This document shows, piece by piece, positions 15,805-22,077 of a stretch of 35,911 nt of DNA. How positions within the stretch are numbered: position 1 is the first letter of the stretch; each line of letters starts with the position of its first letter. The notes below the pieces were generated by a model. That model did no database searches and was not told where the DNA came from. It worked only from the letters and a program-made list of their open reading frames with translations. The stretch lies in NCBI RefSeq assembly GCF_017813245.1, contig NZ_JAGIQL010000060.1:1-35911 (forward strand). Reading direction: 5' to 3'. A program made the position numbers and the translations under genes. This DNA comes from Streptomyces montanisoli (GTDB taxonomy: Bacteria; Actinomycetota; Actinomycetes; Streptomycetales; Streptomycetaceae).

Positions 15805-16487
15805 ACAGCGACGACGCACCGGAAGCGCGCCGCGTGCGCGTCGTCCTGGTGGACGACCACCGCATGTTCCGCACGGGCGTGCAGGCCGAGATCGGCCGCA
15901 CCGAGGAGACTGGCGTCGAGGTCGTCGGCGAGGCGGCCGACGTCGACCAGGCGGTCACGGTCATCACCGCGACGCGCCCCGAGGTCGTCCTGCTCGACGT
16001 GCACCTGCCGGGGGGCGGAGGCGTCGAGGTGCTGCGCCGCTGCGGGCCGCTGATGGCCGCGCCGGAGGATCCCGTGCGTTTCCTCGCGCTGTCGGTGTCG
16101 GACGCGGCGGAGGACGTCATCGGCGTCATCAGGGGCGGCGCGCGCGGCTACGTGACGAAGACGATCACCGGCACCGACCTGGTGAACTCGATCTTCCGGG
16201 TGCAGGAGGGCGACGCGGTCTTCTCGCCCCGCCTCGCGGGCTTCGTCCTCGACGCCTTCGCCTCGACGGACGCGCCCCCGGTGGACGAGGACCTGGACCG
16301 CCTCACCCAGCGCGAGCGCGAGGTCCTGCGGCTGATCGCGCGCGGCTACGCGTACAAGGAGATCGCGAAGCAGCTGTTCATCTCCGTCAAGACGGTCGAG
16401 TCCCACGTCTCGGCGGTCCTGCGCAAGCTCCAGCTCTCCAACCGCCACGAGCTGACACGCTGGGCGACAGCCCGCCGCCTGGTCTGA
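15801..16487 (+). CDS. Response regulator, NarL/LuxR family
   Basis: A 228-residue partner of the overlapping histidine kinase gene. The receiver domain shows VVLVDDHRMF, the phosphoacceptor in VVLLDVHLPG (Asp66), a conserved Ser in LALSVSD and the Lys of YVTKTI. The C-terminal LuxR helix-turn-helix has LTQREREVLRLIARGYAYKEIAKQLF and VKTVESHVSAVLRKL in part. It should bind DNA as a dimer when phosphorylated; the 22-bp-spaced repeat upstream of the kinase gene is the obvious candidate target. The gene ends 55 bp before the convergent SDR gene, in a region of tandem repeats. Confidence 0.92.
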   Translation: MNSDDAPEARRVRVVLVDDHRMFRTGVQAEIGRTEETGVEVVGEAADVDQAVTVITATRPEVVLLDVHLPGGGGVEVLRRCGPLMAAPEDPVRFLALSVSDAAEDVIGVIRGGARGYVTKTITGTDLVNSIFRVQEGDAVFSPRLAGFVLDAFASTDAPPVDEDLDRLTQREREVLRLIARGYAYKEIAKQLFISVKTVESHVSAVLRKLQLSNRHELTRWATARRLV

Positions 16488-16492
16488 GCGCC

Positions 16493-16548
16493 CGCCACGC
16501 CGGCGCGCGCCACGCCGGCGCGCGCCACGTCAGCGCGCCACGTCAGCG
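16493..16548. repeat. Tandem repeats at a convergent gene junction (2 x 15 bp and 2 x 13 bp)
   Basis: CGCCACGCCGGCGCG is at 16493-16507 and 16508-16522; CGCCACGTCAGCG is at 16523-16535 and 16536-16548. The last copy contains the SDR stop codon (TCA at 16543-16545). The four units share the core CGCCACG. Confidence 0.9.
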
Positions 16549-17415
16549 CGCGGACGCGTCCCGCCGCGAGCGGTGGCTCGACGTGAAGACCGCGTCCAGC
16601 AGGCGGCCGGGAAGGACGCGCGCGAGGGGGACGGTGAACGCGGCGTCCATGCCGAGCGTGTACCTCGTGCGCGGCCGGGCGGCCGTGACCACCTTGGCGA
16701 TCTTGGCTCCGGCTTTCGCGGCGGGTACGGCGCGTTCGAGGAAGGCGGCGTTCGAGGCGACCGTCGATCTGACGAGATCGCCATAGAGGCGCTGGTGCTC
16801 GGCGCTCATCCCGCCGGCGAGTTCGAGGGAGACGTCTCCGCTGCGTGCGGCCATCTCGGTTTTCACGCCGCCCGGCTGGACCACCACCACCTGTACTCCC
16901 TGCGCCCTGACCTCTCGGCGCAGGGAGTCGCTCGCCGCTTCGAGGGCGAACTTCGTCCCCGCGTACGCGCCGAAGATCGGGAGGGCGGCCACCCCGCCCA
17001 CCGAGCTGATGTTGACGATCCTGCCCCGGCTGCGCCGCAGGAACGGCAGGAGCTTCTGGATGACGGCGATGTGCCCGAACAGGTTGACTTCGAACTGCTC
17101 ACGCCAGAGCTCCAGTGGCAGCACCTCGACCGGTGCGTTGACTTCGATGCCCGCGTTGTTGACCAGGGCGCGCAATGCGCGCCGCTCAGGGTCGTCGGCG
17201 ATGCGCTGTGCGAGGGCTTCGATGTGCGCGGGGACGGTGATGTCCAGGGTGACCGGTTCGATGCCCTCGGCCCGGATCGCGTCAGCCTCACCGCTGGTTC
17301 GCACACCGGCGAGAACGTGGTAGCCGATCGAGGCGAGTGCGTGTGCCGTCGCGGCTCCGATGCCCGTTGAGGCCCCGGAAACGACGACGAGTTCGTTCTT
17401 GTGCGGAGCGGCCAT
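16543..17415 (-). CDS. Short-chain dehydrogenase/reductase
   Basis: A 290-residue NAD(P)-dependent oxidoreductase of the classical SDR type. Visible motifs are SGASTGIG (cofactor loop), LVNNAGIE, the catalytic Ser in VNISSVGG and YAGTK, the Tyr-x-x-x-Lys pair, followed by VQPGGVKTEM. ATG 17415 is chosen over ATG 17460: it lies 7 nt after a near-consensus promoter (TTGACT-17-TACATT), so the mRNA is probably leaderless. It diverges from a TetR-family gene across 66 bp, the usual arrangement for local repression. The substrate cannot be told from the sequence. Confidence 0.9.
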   Translation of the reverse strand: MAAPHKNELVVVSGASTGIGAATAHALASIGYHVLAGVRTSGEADAIRAEGIEPVTLDITVPAHIEALAQRIADDPERRALRALVNNAGIEVNAPVEVLPLELWREQFEVNLFGHIAVIQKLLPFLRRSRGRIVNISSVGGVAALPIFGAYAGTKFALEAASDSLRREVRAQGVQVVVVQPGGVKTEMAARSGDVSLELAGGMSAEHQRLYGDLVRSTVASNAAFLERAVPAAKAGAKIAKVVTAARPRTRYTLGMDAAFTVPLARVLPGRLLDAVFTSSHRSRRDASAR

Positions 17416-17422
17416 GGGACTC

Positions 17423-17451
17423 AATGTAGCCACCGGAAACAAAGTAGTCAA
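17423..17451 (-). promoter_or_regulatory. Near-consensus promoter for the SDR gene
   Basis: On the minus strand, TTGACT (17451-17446) and TACATT (17428-17423) are 17 bp apart, and the ATG follows 7 nt later. Two GGAAACA direct repeats about 20 bp apart (near 17435 and 17453) lie in the same region and may be operator elements. Confidence 0.75.
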
Positions 17452-17468
17452 TGGAAACATCTAACGCG

Positions 17469-17474
17469 TATGCT
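17469..17474 (+). promoter_or_regulatory. -10 box of the TetR gene, leaderless type
   Basis: TATGCT is followed by 7 nt and ATG 17482. The -35 region overlaps that of the divergent SDR promoter and is a poor match. Confidence 0.5.
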
Positions 17475-17481
17475 TGTCCGC

Positions 17482-18123
17482 ATGCCCGAAACCGCCGAAC
17501 AGCGGCCCTACCACCACGGAAGCCTGCGCGCCGCCCTCCTCGACGCGGCAGAGCGCGGCCTGCGGGAACGCGGCGCCGACCGGCTCTCCCTGCGTGATCT
17601 GGCGAGGGAGATCGGCGTCAGCCACGCAGCCCCGCGGCGGCACTTCGCGGATCGCCAGGCGCTGCTCGACGCACTGGCCGAGGCCGGCTTCGTCCGCCTG
17701 GGTGCGGCGATGCACGCCGCACTCTCAGAGGGCGACGGCGACGGCGGCGACGACGGGGGCGGCGGCGAGCGCGAGTTCCCCACGCGCGTGCGGGACGCCG
17801 TTTCGGCGTTCGCCCACTTCGCCACCGAGAACCCCGCGCTCCACGCGTTGATGAACGCCGGCAAGCACCGCCCGGGAGCGACCCGGGTCGCCCAGGCCGC
17901 CGCGTCCGCCTTCGCGCAGATGTACGACCTGATCGAAGAGGGGCAAGCGAACGACACGCTGCGACAAGGCGATCCGGAAGAAATCGGGATCATCCTCTAC
18001 GCCACCGTTCAGGGCATCACCACCATGGTCAACAACGGCATGATCGACGCGGCACGCCTCGACGGGCTCATCGACACCGCGGTCGCGCTGTTCCTGCGAG
18101 GTGCACGCCCGCCCGGCCGATGA
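17482..18123 (+). CDS. TetR-family transcriptional regulator
   Basis: A 213-residue repressor-type protein. The N-terminal helix-turn-helix reads RAALLDAAERGLRERG, LSLRDLAREIGVSHAAPRRHFADRQALLDAL in parts, and the C-terminal ligand domain resembles the TetR_C WHG type. The start at 17482 is chosen because the ATG lies 7 nt after TATGCT; the in-frame ATG 17470 would fall inside that -10 box. A short Asp/Gly-rich insert is near residue 85. It is divergent from the SDR gene and 46 bp upstream of a RibD-C reductase gene, so it may control both. Ligand unknown. Confidence 0.88.
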   Translation: MPETAEQRPYHHGSLRAALLDAAERGLRERGADRLSLRDLAREIGVSHAAPRRHFADRQALLDALAEAGFVRLGAAMHAALSEGDGDGGDDGGGGEREFPTRVRDAVSAFAHFATENPALHALMNAGKHRPGATRVAQAAASAFAQMYDLIEEGQANDTLRQGDPEEIGIILYATVQGITTMVNNGMIDAARLDGLIDTAVALFLRGARPPGR

Positions 18124-18169
18124 GATCGCGGCCCGTGCGCCGTCTACCTCTCGACGAAGGGAGCGCACC

Positions 18170-18775
18170 ATGCGCGAGATCATCGTTTGCACGTTTCTGA
18201 CGCTGGACGGCGTCATGCAGGCGCCCGGCGGTCCGGACGAGGACCCCGAGAGCGGCTTCGAGCAGGGCGGCTGGCAGAAGCCGGTGTCCGACGACGAGGT
18301 GGGCGCGGCCACCGCCGATTGGTACGAGGGCTCCGACGCGATGCTGCTCGGCCGCAAGACCTACGACATCTTCGCCTCGTACTGGCCCACCGCCGACCCC
18401 GCCAACCCGTTCACCGCGCGGATGAACGGCATGCGCAAGTACGTGGCGTCCCGGACCCTGACGTCCGTCGAGTGGCAGAACTCCACGCTGCTCGAAGGCG
18501 ACATCGTCGATGCCGTGCGGAGGCTGAAGGACTCCGACGGCGGCGACATCCAGGTCGTCGGCAGCGGCGACCTCGCCCAGACCCTCATGCGCCACGGCCT
18601 CGTCGACGAGTACAGGTTGACGATCCATCCGGTGATCGTCGGCAGCGGCAAGCGGCTGTTCGCGGACGGGGCGATCCCGACCGCGCTGGAGCCGGTCAGC
18701 GCTTCGACGACGAAGAGCGGCACGATCGTCGCCGTCTACCGGACGAACGGGGCGCCCGGCCACGACAGTTACTAA
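18170..18775 (+). CDS. Dihydrofolate reductase-like (RibD C-terminal domain) reductase
   Basis: A 201-residue protein of the stand-alone RibD_C family, whose members bind NADPH and reduce pterin- or pyrimidine-like or other substrates. Visible family motifs are TLDGVMQAPGG, MLLGRKTYDIFASYWP, LLEGD and IQVVGSGDLAQTLMRHGLVDEYRL in part, then HPVIVGSGKRLF. ATG 18170 has AAGGGAG at 18157-18163. It is probably co-transcribed with the TetR gene upstream. Its last codons lie in the first copy of a 26-bp tandem duplication. True substrate unknown. Confidence 0.88.
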   Translation: MREIIVCTFLTLDGVMQAPGGPDEDPESGFEQGGWQKPVSDDEVGAATADWYEGSDAMLLGRKTYDIFASYWPTADPANPFTARMNGMRKYVASRTLTSVEWQNSTLLEGDIVDAVRRLKDSDGGDIQVVGSGDLAQTLMRHGLVDEYRLTIHPVIVGSGKRLFADGAIPTALEPVSASTTKSGTIVAVYRTNGAPGHDSY

Positions 18776-18802
18776 TGGCGCCCGGCCACGGCAGTTACTA
18801 GA
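18751..18802. repeat. 26-bp tandem duplication spanning the stop codons of convergent genes
   Basis: Copy 1 (18751-18776) and copy 2 (18777-18802) both start GGCGCCCGGCCACG and continue with CAGTTACTA, differing at three positions. Copy 1 contains the RibD-C stop (TAA); copy 2 contains the stop of the convergent oxidoreductase (CTA at 18798-18800). Confidence 0.95.
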
Positions 18803-19754
18803 GGTCGATGACGACCTTGCCGCGTACGTGCCGGCCGGCCTGGAGCTCGGCCGCGCGGCGGATCTGCTCGATCGGGAAGCTCGCCGCGACGGGCACCCGC
18901 AGCCGGGCCGCCGCGACCAGGCGGGCGATCTCCTCCAGGGAGCCGGCGGGCGCGTTCGCGCCGTTGCCCGCCGTCACGCCGTCGACCTGCGCGGCGATGG
19001 TGCAGATGCGGCTGTCGGGGACGCCGAGTTCCCTTGCGACGTGCACGGTCTCCACCCCGTGCAGATCGATGGCGGCGGTGATGCCGCTGGGGGCCAGGGC
19101 GCGGACCCGGTCGGCCAGGCCGTCGCCGTACGCCACCGGCTCGGCGCCGAGGTCGCGCAGGTAATCGGCGGATGTCGCAGAGCCGGTCCCGATCACGCGC
19201 GCTCCCGAGATCCGCGCCAGCTGGACGGCGAACACCCCGACCCCGCCCCCCGCGCCGCCGATCAGCACCGTGTCGTCCGGTCCGGGGCCGACCGCGGCGA
19301 GGGCGGCCGACGCCGTGCGGCCCGCGATCGTCAGGGTGGCGGCGATGCGGTCGTCGACGCCGTCGGGCGTGTGGTGGGCCTCGTTCGCGGCGGTCCCCCC
19401 GGCCGGGTCGACCACGACATAGTCGGCGACGGCGCGGGAGAGGGCGCCCCCGAACACCCGGTCGCCGGGTGCGTAGCCGGTCACCCCGTCGCCGACCTGG
19501 TCGACCACGCCCGCGTAGTCGGTGCCGAACCCGGCCGGCAGGCTCAGGCCGAACCGGGCGGCCGTGTCCGCGTCGGCGGTCATGATCCAGTCCATCGGGT
19601 TCAGCCCGGCCGTGGTGACCCGCACACGGATCTGTCCGGGACCGGCCTGCGGCGCCGGGACCTCGCGGATGTCCAGCACTTCGGGACCGCCGAACGCGTC
19701 GAGCTGGACGGCCCTGCTGCCGCCGGCGGTTGATTGCTTGCTCTGTGCCTGCAT
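18798..19754 (-). CDS. NADP-dependent oxidoreductase, zinc-independent MDR/quinone reductase type
   Basis: A 318-residue medium-chain reductase. It has the GroES-like N-terminal domain (GGPEVLDIREVPAPQAGPGQI in part, GLNPMDW, GFGTDYAGVV) and the cofactor-binding GGAGGGVGVFAVQLARISGA motif. The catalytic-zinc and structural-zinc cysteines are absent, as in quinone oxidoreductase relatives. ATG 19754 has AAGGAG about 11 nt upstream. It diverges from a TetR gene whose promoter holds two matching 20-bp operators, so the regulator probably represses this gene as well as itself. A role in detoxifying quinones or enones is inferred from the family. Confidence 0.9.
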   Translation of the reverse strand: MQAQSKQSTAGGSRAVQLDAFGGPEVLDIREVPAPQAGPGQIRVRVTTAGLNPMDWIMTADADTAARFGLSLPAGFGTDYAGVVDQVGDGVTGYAPGDRVFGGALSRAVADYVVVDPAGGTAANEAHHTPDGVDDRIAATLTIAGRTASAALAAVGPGPDDTVLIGGAGGGVGVFAVQLARISGARVIGTGSATSADYLRDLGAEPVAYGDGLADRVRALAPSGITAAIDLHGVETVHVARELGVPDSRICTIAAQVDGVTAGNGANAPAGSLEEIARLVAAARLRVPVAASFPIEQIRRAAELQAGRHVRGKVVIDL

Positions 19755-19809
19755 GCGGCGCCTGTCTCCTTGATGCCGAGGGGAAGGTTTCGGACGTCTC
19801 GAAACAACG

Positions 19810-19829
19810 AAACGGACTATGCTCCGTTT
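19810..19829. promoter_or_regulatory. TetR-type operator O1 (AAACGGA-N6-TCCGTTT)
   Basis: The perfect inverted repeat AAACGGA / TCCGTTT with a 6-bp centre covers the TATGCT -10 box (19818-19823) of the TetR gene, which starts 8 nt later. Occupancy should block transcription. Confidence 0.8.
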
Positions 19830-19831
19830 AC

Positions 19832-20512
19832 ATGAACGACCCTAACATAAACGGAACGCGTTCCGTTTCCGATGGCCCCGGGGCCCGCACGCCGCGGGCG
19901 GACGGGGCCCGCGCGCCACGAGCGGACGCGGCCCGCAACCGCGACCAGCTGCTCGCGGTGGCCACCCGCGTCTTCATGTCGGCCGACGGCGAGCCGTCGA
20001 TGCGCGCGATCGCCCGCGAGGCCGGGGTCGGCATCGCCACGCTCTACCGGCACTTCCCGACCCGCGAATCACTGGTCGACGCCGTCTACCAGGACCAGGT
20101 CGCGCGGCTGACGACCGGCGCCCACGGGCTGCTCGGCGAGCTCGCTCCGGCCGCGGCGATGCGGCGCTGGATGGACCTGTTCGGGGACTGGATCGCCGCC
20201 AAAAACGGCATGCTGGACACGCTGCTCGCGATGGTCGAAGCGGGCGAGATCGCCCACGCGCGGACGCGGACGGAACTGCTCACGGCCATCACCACGATCC
20301 TCGACGCGGGCCGCGAGGCGGGCGACCTCCGCTCCGACGTCACCGCCGAGGACGTCGCCGCCTCGCTCATCGGCGTCTTCACCGTGGCCCCCCGGCCCGG
20401 GCACGACGCCAGGGCCGGCCGCCTGCTCGACCTCCTGATGGACGGCCTCCGGCCCGCCGCACGCGGTCCCGCCGCACGCGGTCCCGCTGCCCGCGGCGAG
20501 GGCGGCCACTAG
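19832..20512 (+). CDS. TetR-family transcriptional regulator, probable autorepressor
   Basis: A 226-residue protein. The helix-turn-helix is in the stretch LLAVATRVFMSADGEPSM, AIAREAGVGIATLYRHFPTRESLVDAVY in parts, and the C-terminal domain belongs to the common SbtR/TetR_C type. The first 35 residues are an Arg/Ala/Gly-rich extension; the second operator lies inside this coding part (codons 6-13). A later start is possible, but no better ribosome site is visible. The C-terminus has three GPAAR units from a 15-bp repeat. It diverges from the quinone reductase gene, and both promoters fall under AAACGGA-N6-TCCGTTT sites. Ligand unknown, perhaps the reductase substrate. Confidence 0.9.
   Translation: MNDPNINGTRSVSDGPGARTPRADGARAPRADAARNRDQLLAVATRVFMSADGEPSMRAIAREAGVGIATLYRHFPTRESLVDAVYQDQVARLTTGAHGLLGELAPAAAMRRWMDLFGDWIAAKNGMLDTLLAMVEAGEIAHARTRTELLTAITTILDAGREAGDLRSDVTAEDVAASLIGVFTVAPRPGHDARAGRLLDLLMDGLRPAARGPAARGPAARGEGGH
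19849..19868. promoter_or_regulatory. TetR-type operator O2 (perfect 20-bp palindrome)
   Basis: AAACGGAACG is followed by its exact complement CGTTCCGTTT. It has the same AAACGGA-N6-TCCGTTT form as O1 and is centred 39 bp downstream of it, inside the first codons of the TetR gene. Confidence 0.8.
20453..20497 (+). repeat. 15-bp coding repeat, three copies, at the TetR C-terminus
   Basis: Two identical units CCCGCCGCACGCGGT and a third diverged copy encode PAARG three times next to the stop codon. Confidence 0.9.
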
Positions 20513-20539
20513 AGCGGCGCCGCCGGCGCGCCGCGGCCG

Positions 20540-21130
20540 TCACGGTCGGTGGCCGGCCCCCGGCTGGAGATGGCTGCGTTCGCCGTTGTGGTCGAGGATC
20601 ATCAGGATCTCGGCCGGGCCCTGGTCGCTGCGCAGGGTGTGGGGCGTCATGGTGGCGAACGAGGCCGCCTGGCCGGCCTCGACGCGGATCACGCGCTCGC
20701 CGAGGTACAGGACGATGGCGCCGGACAGCACGGTGAACCAGTCACGGCCGGGATGCACGCCCAGGTCGTCGGGTGTGACGCCGCCCGCCTGTTCGGTGAT
20801 GCGCATCTTGCCGACGGTGAGCCCCTGCGGGCCGTTGTCCTGGGTGAGGAGCCAGGTGGTCAGGCCGCGGGTCTCGTCGCGTTCGGGCCGGATGACGACG
20901 TCGGAGTCGTCAGGGGACTCGACGAGCTCGTCGAGGGACTTGCCCAGCGCCGCGGAGATGGCGCTGAGCTGGTCGAGGCTGATGCGTCGGTGCCCGGTCT
21001 CGATGCGGCTGAGCTGCGACGGGCTGATGCCCGCGCGCTCGGCCAGGTTGTCCAGGGACCAGCCGCGCGCCTTGCGCAGGGACCGGATCCGCATCCTGAC
21101 GGTGGCGTCCAATGTCGATTCTTGCTCCAC
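20540..21130 (-). CDS. XRE-family regulator with C-terminal cupin sensor domain
   Basis: A 196-residue protein. Residues 10-65 form a helix-turn-helix (IRSLRKARGWSLDNLAERAG, ISPSQLSRIETGHRRISLD in parts). The C-terminal cupin (about 110-185) has the motif VHPGRDWFTVLSGAIVLYLGE and a later PHTLRSD. GTG 21130 is preferred because it lies 7 nt after TAGGCT, a leaderless layout; ATG 21199 would overlap the divergent gene. Regulators of this form usually sense a small molecule in the cupin. It diverges from the methyltransferase-MFS-hydrolase operon with overlapping promoters, so that operon is the likely target. Confidence 0.88.
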   Translation of the reverse strand: MEQESTLDATVRMRIRSLRKARGWSLDNLAERAGISPSQLSRIETGHRRISLDQLSAISAALGKSLDELVESPDDSDVVIRPERDETRGLTTWLLTQDNGPQGLTVGKMRITEQAGGVTPDDLGVHPGRDWFTVLSGAIVLYLGERVIRVEAGQAASFATMTPHTLRSDQGPAEILMILDHNGERSHLQPGAGHRP

Positions 21131-21137
21131 AGGCAAG

Positions 21138-21172
21138 AGCCTATGACACGACGACAATGATCGCCTTACCGT
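21138..21172. promoter_or_regulatory. Overlapping divergent promoters of the XRE and methyltransferase genes
   Basis: Rightward: ATGACA (21143-21148), 18 bp, TACCGT (21167-21172), 7 nt, ATG 21180. Leftward: TAGGCT (complement of 21138-21143), 7 nt, GTG 21130. The two promoters share sequence, so one bound regulator could control both. Confidence 0.5.
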
Positions 21173-21179
21173 CGGGGCC

Positions 21180-22064
21180 ATGAACACACAGCACGGCATT
21201 CACGGCATTCACGGCATCCACGGCACCAACGCGCATGACGGGCACGACCGGGCCAGTGGCTCCGACATCGCGATGGCTCAGCTGCTCGAACTGGACGCCG
21301 AGGTCCTCGCCTCCCATCTCGCCGAGCTGACCGCCTTGCTCGCCGATCACGCCGACCCCGCCCCTGCCAGGATCCTGGACCTGGGCAGCGGCCCCGGCAC
21401 CGGCAGCCTTGCCCTCGCGCGCCGCTTCCCCGCCGCGGAGGTGACGGCGGTGGACGTCTCCCCGCAAATGCTGCACCGCCTGCGCAAGCAGGCCGCCGCG
21501 CACGGTGTCGCCGACCGGATCAGCACGGTCGAGGCGAACCTGGACGGGTCCTGGGACGTGATCGGTGAGAGCGGGCCGTACGACCTGATATGGGCCGCCT
21601 CGTTCCTGCACCACGTGGCCGACCCGGCCCGCACGTTCGCCCAGGCCTTCGAGCAGGTGCGGCCCGGCGGGCTCGTCGCCGTCACCGAGATGGACTTCTT
21701 CCCCCTGTACCTGCCCGAGGACACCGGAATCGGCCGGCCCGGCCTTGAGGCCCGCCTGCACGCCGCCACGAACACCCAGCCGCCCCATGAATGGAGCGAT
21801 CACCTCAAGGACGCCGGGTTCACCCTCAAGGAGCGGCGGCCCTTCGAGATACGCCTCGACAGCACCCAGGCAGGCCCTTCCCTGAACGCCTACGCCCAGG
21901 CGTCCCTGGCCAGGCTGCGCTCCCACGCCACCGATGTCCTCGACGCGGACGACCTGGCCGCCCTTGACGCCCTGCTGGACGAGACCCAGCCGCACGGCAT
22001 CGCGCACCGCGACGACCTGCGCGTGCACACCACCCGCACCACCTGGATCGCCCGCCGCCCCTGA
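21180..22064 (+). CDS. Class I SAM-dependent methyltransferase
   Basis: A 294-residue enzyme. The SAM-binding core has ILDLGSGPGTGSLALARRFP (motif I), VTAVDVSPQML (acidic loop), YDLIWAASFLHHVADPARTF and RPGGLVAVTEMDFF. The N-terminus is His/Gly-rich because of a four-copy 9-bp repeat encoding GIH. ATG 21180 lies 7 nt after TACCGT, so it may be leaderless. It is followed after 13 bp by an MFS exporter gene. The acceptor is unknown; UbiE/small-molecule type is the nearest resemblance. The operon suggests modification plus export of a toxic compound, an inference. Confidence 0.88.
   Translation: MNTQHGIHGIHGIHGTNAHDGHDRASGSDIAMAQLLELDAEVLASHLAELTALLADHADPAPARILDLGSGPGTGSLALARRFPAAEVTAVDVSPQMLHRLRKQAAAHGVADRISTVEANLDGSWDVIGESGPYDLIWAASFLHHVADPARTFAQAFEQVRPGGLVAVTEMDFFPLYLPEDTGIGRPGLEARLHAATNTQPPHEWSDHLKDAGFTLKERRPFEIRLDSTQAGPSLNAYAQASLARLRSHATDVLDADDLAALDALLDETQPHGIAHRDDLRVHTTRTTWIARRP
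21192..21227 (+). repeat. Four 9-bp coding repeats (CACGGCATT type)
   Basis: Units at 21192, 21201, 21210 and 21219 (CACGGCATT twice, then CACGGCATC, CACGGCACC) lie in the methyltransferase N-terminus. Confidence 0.9.
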
Positions 22065-22077
22065 ATCGGAGTGCGTC

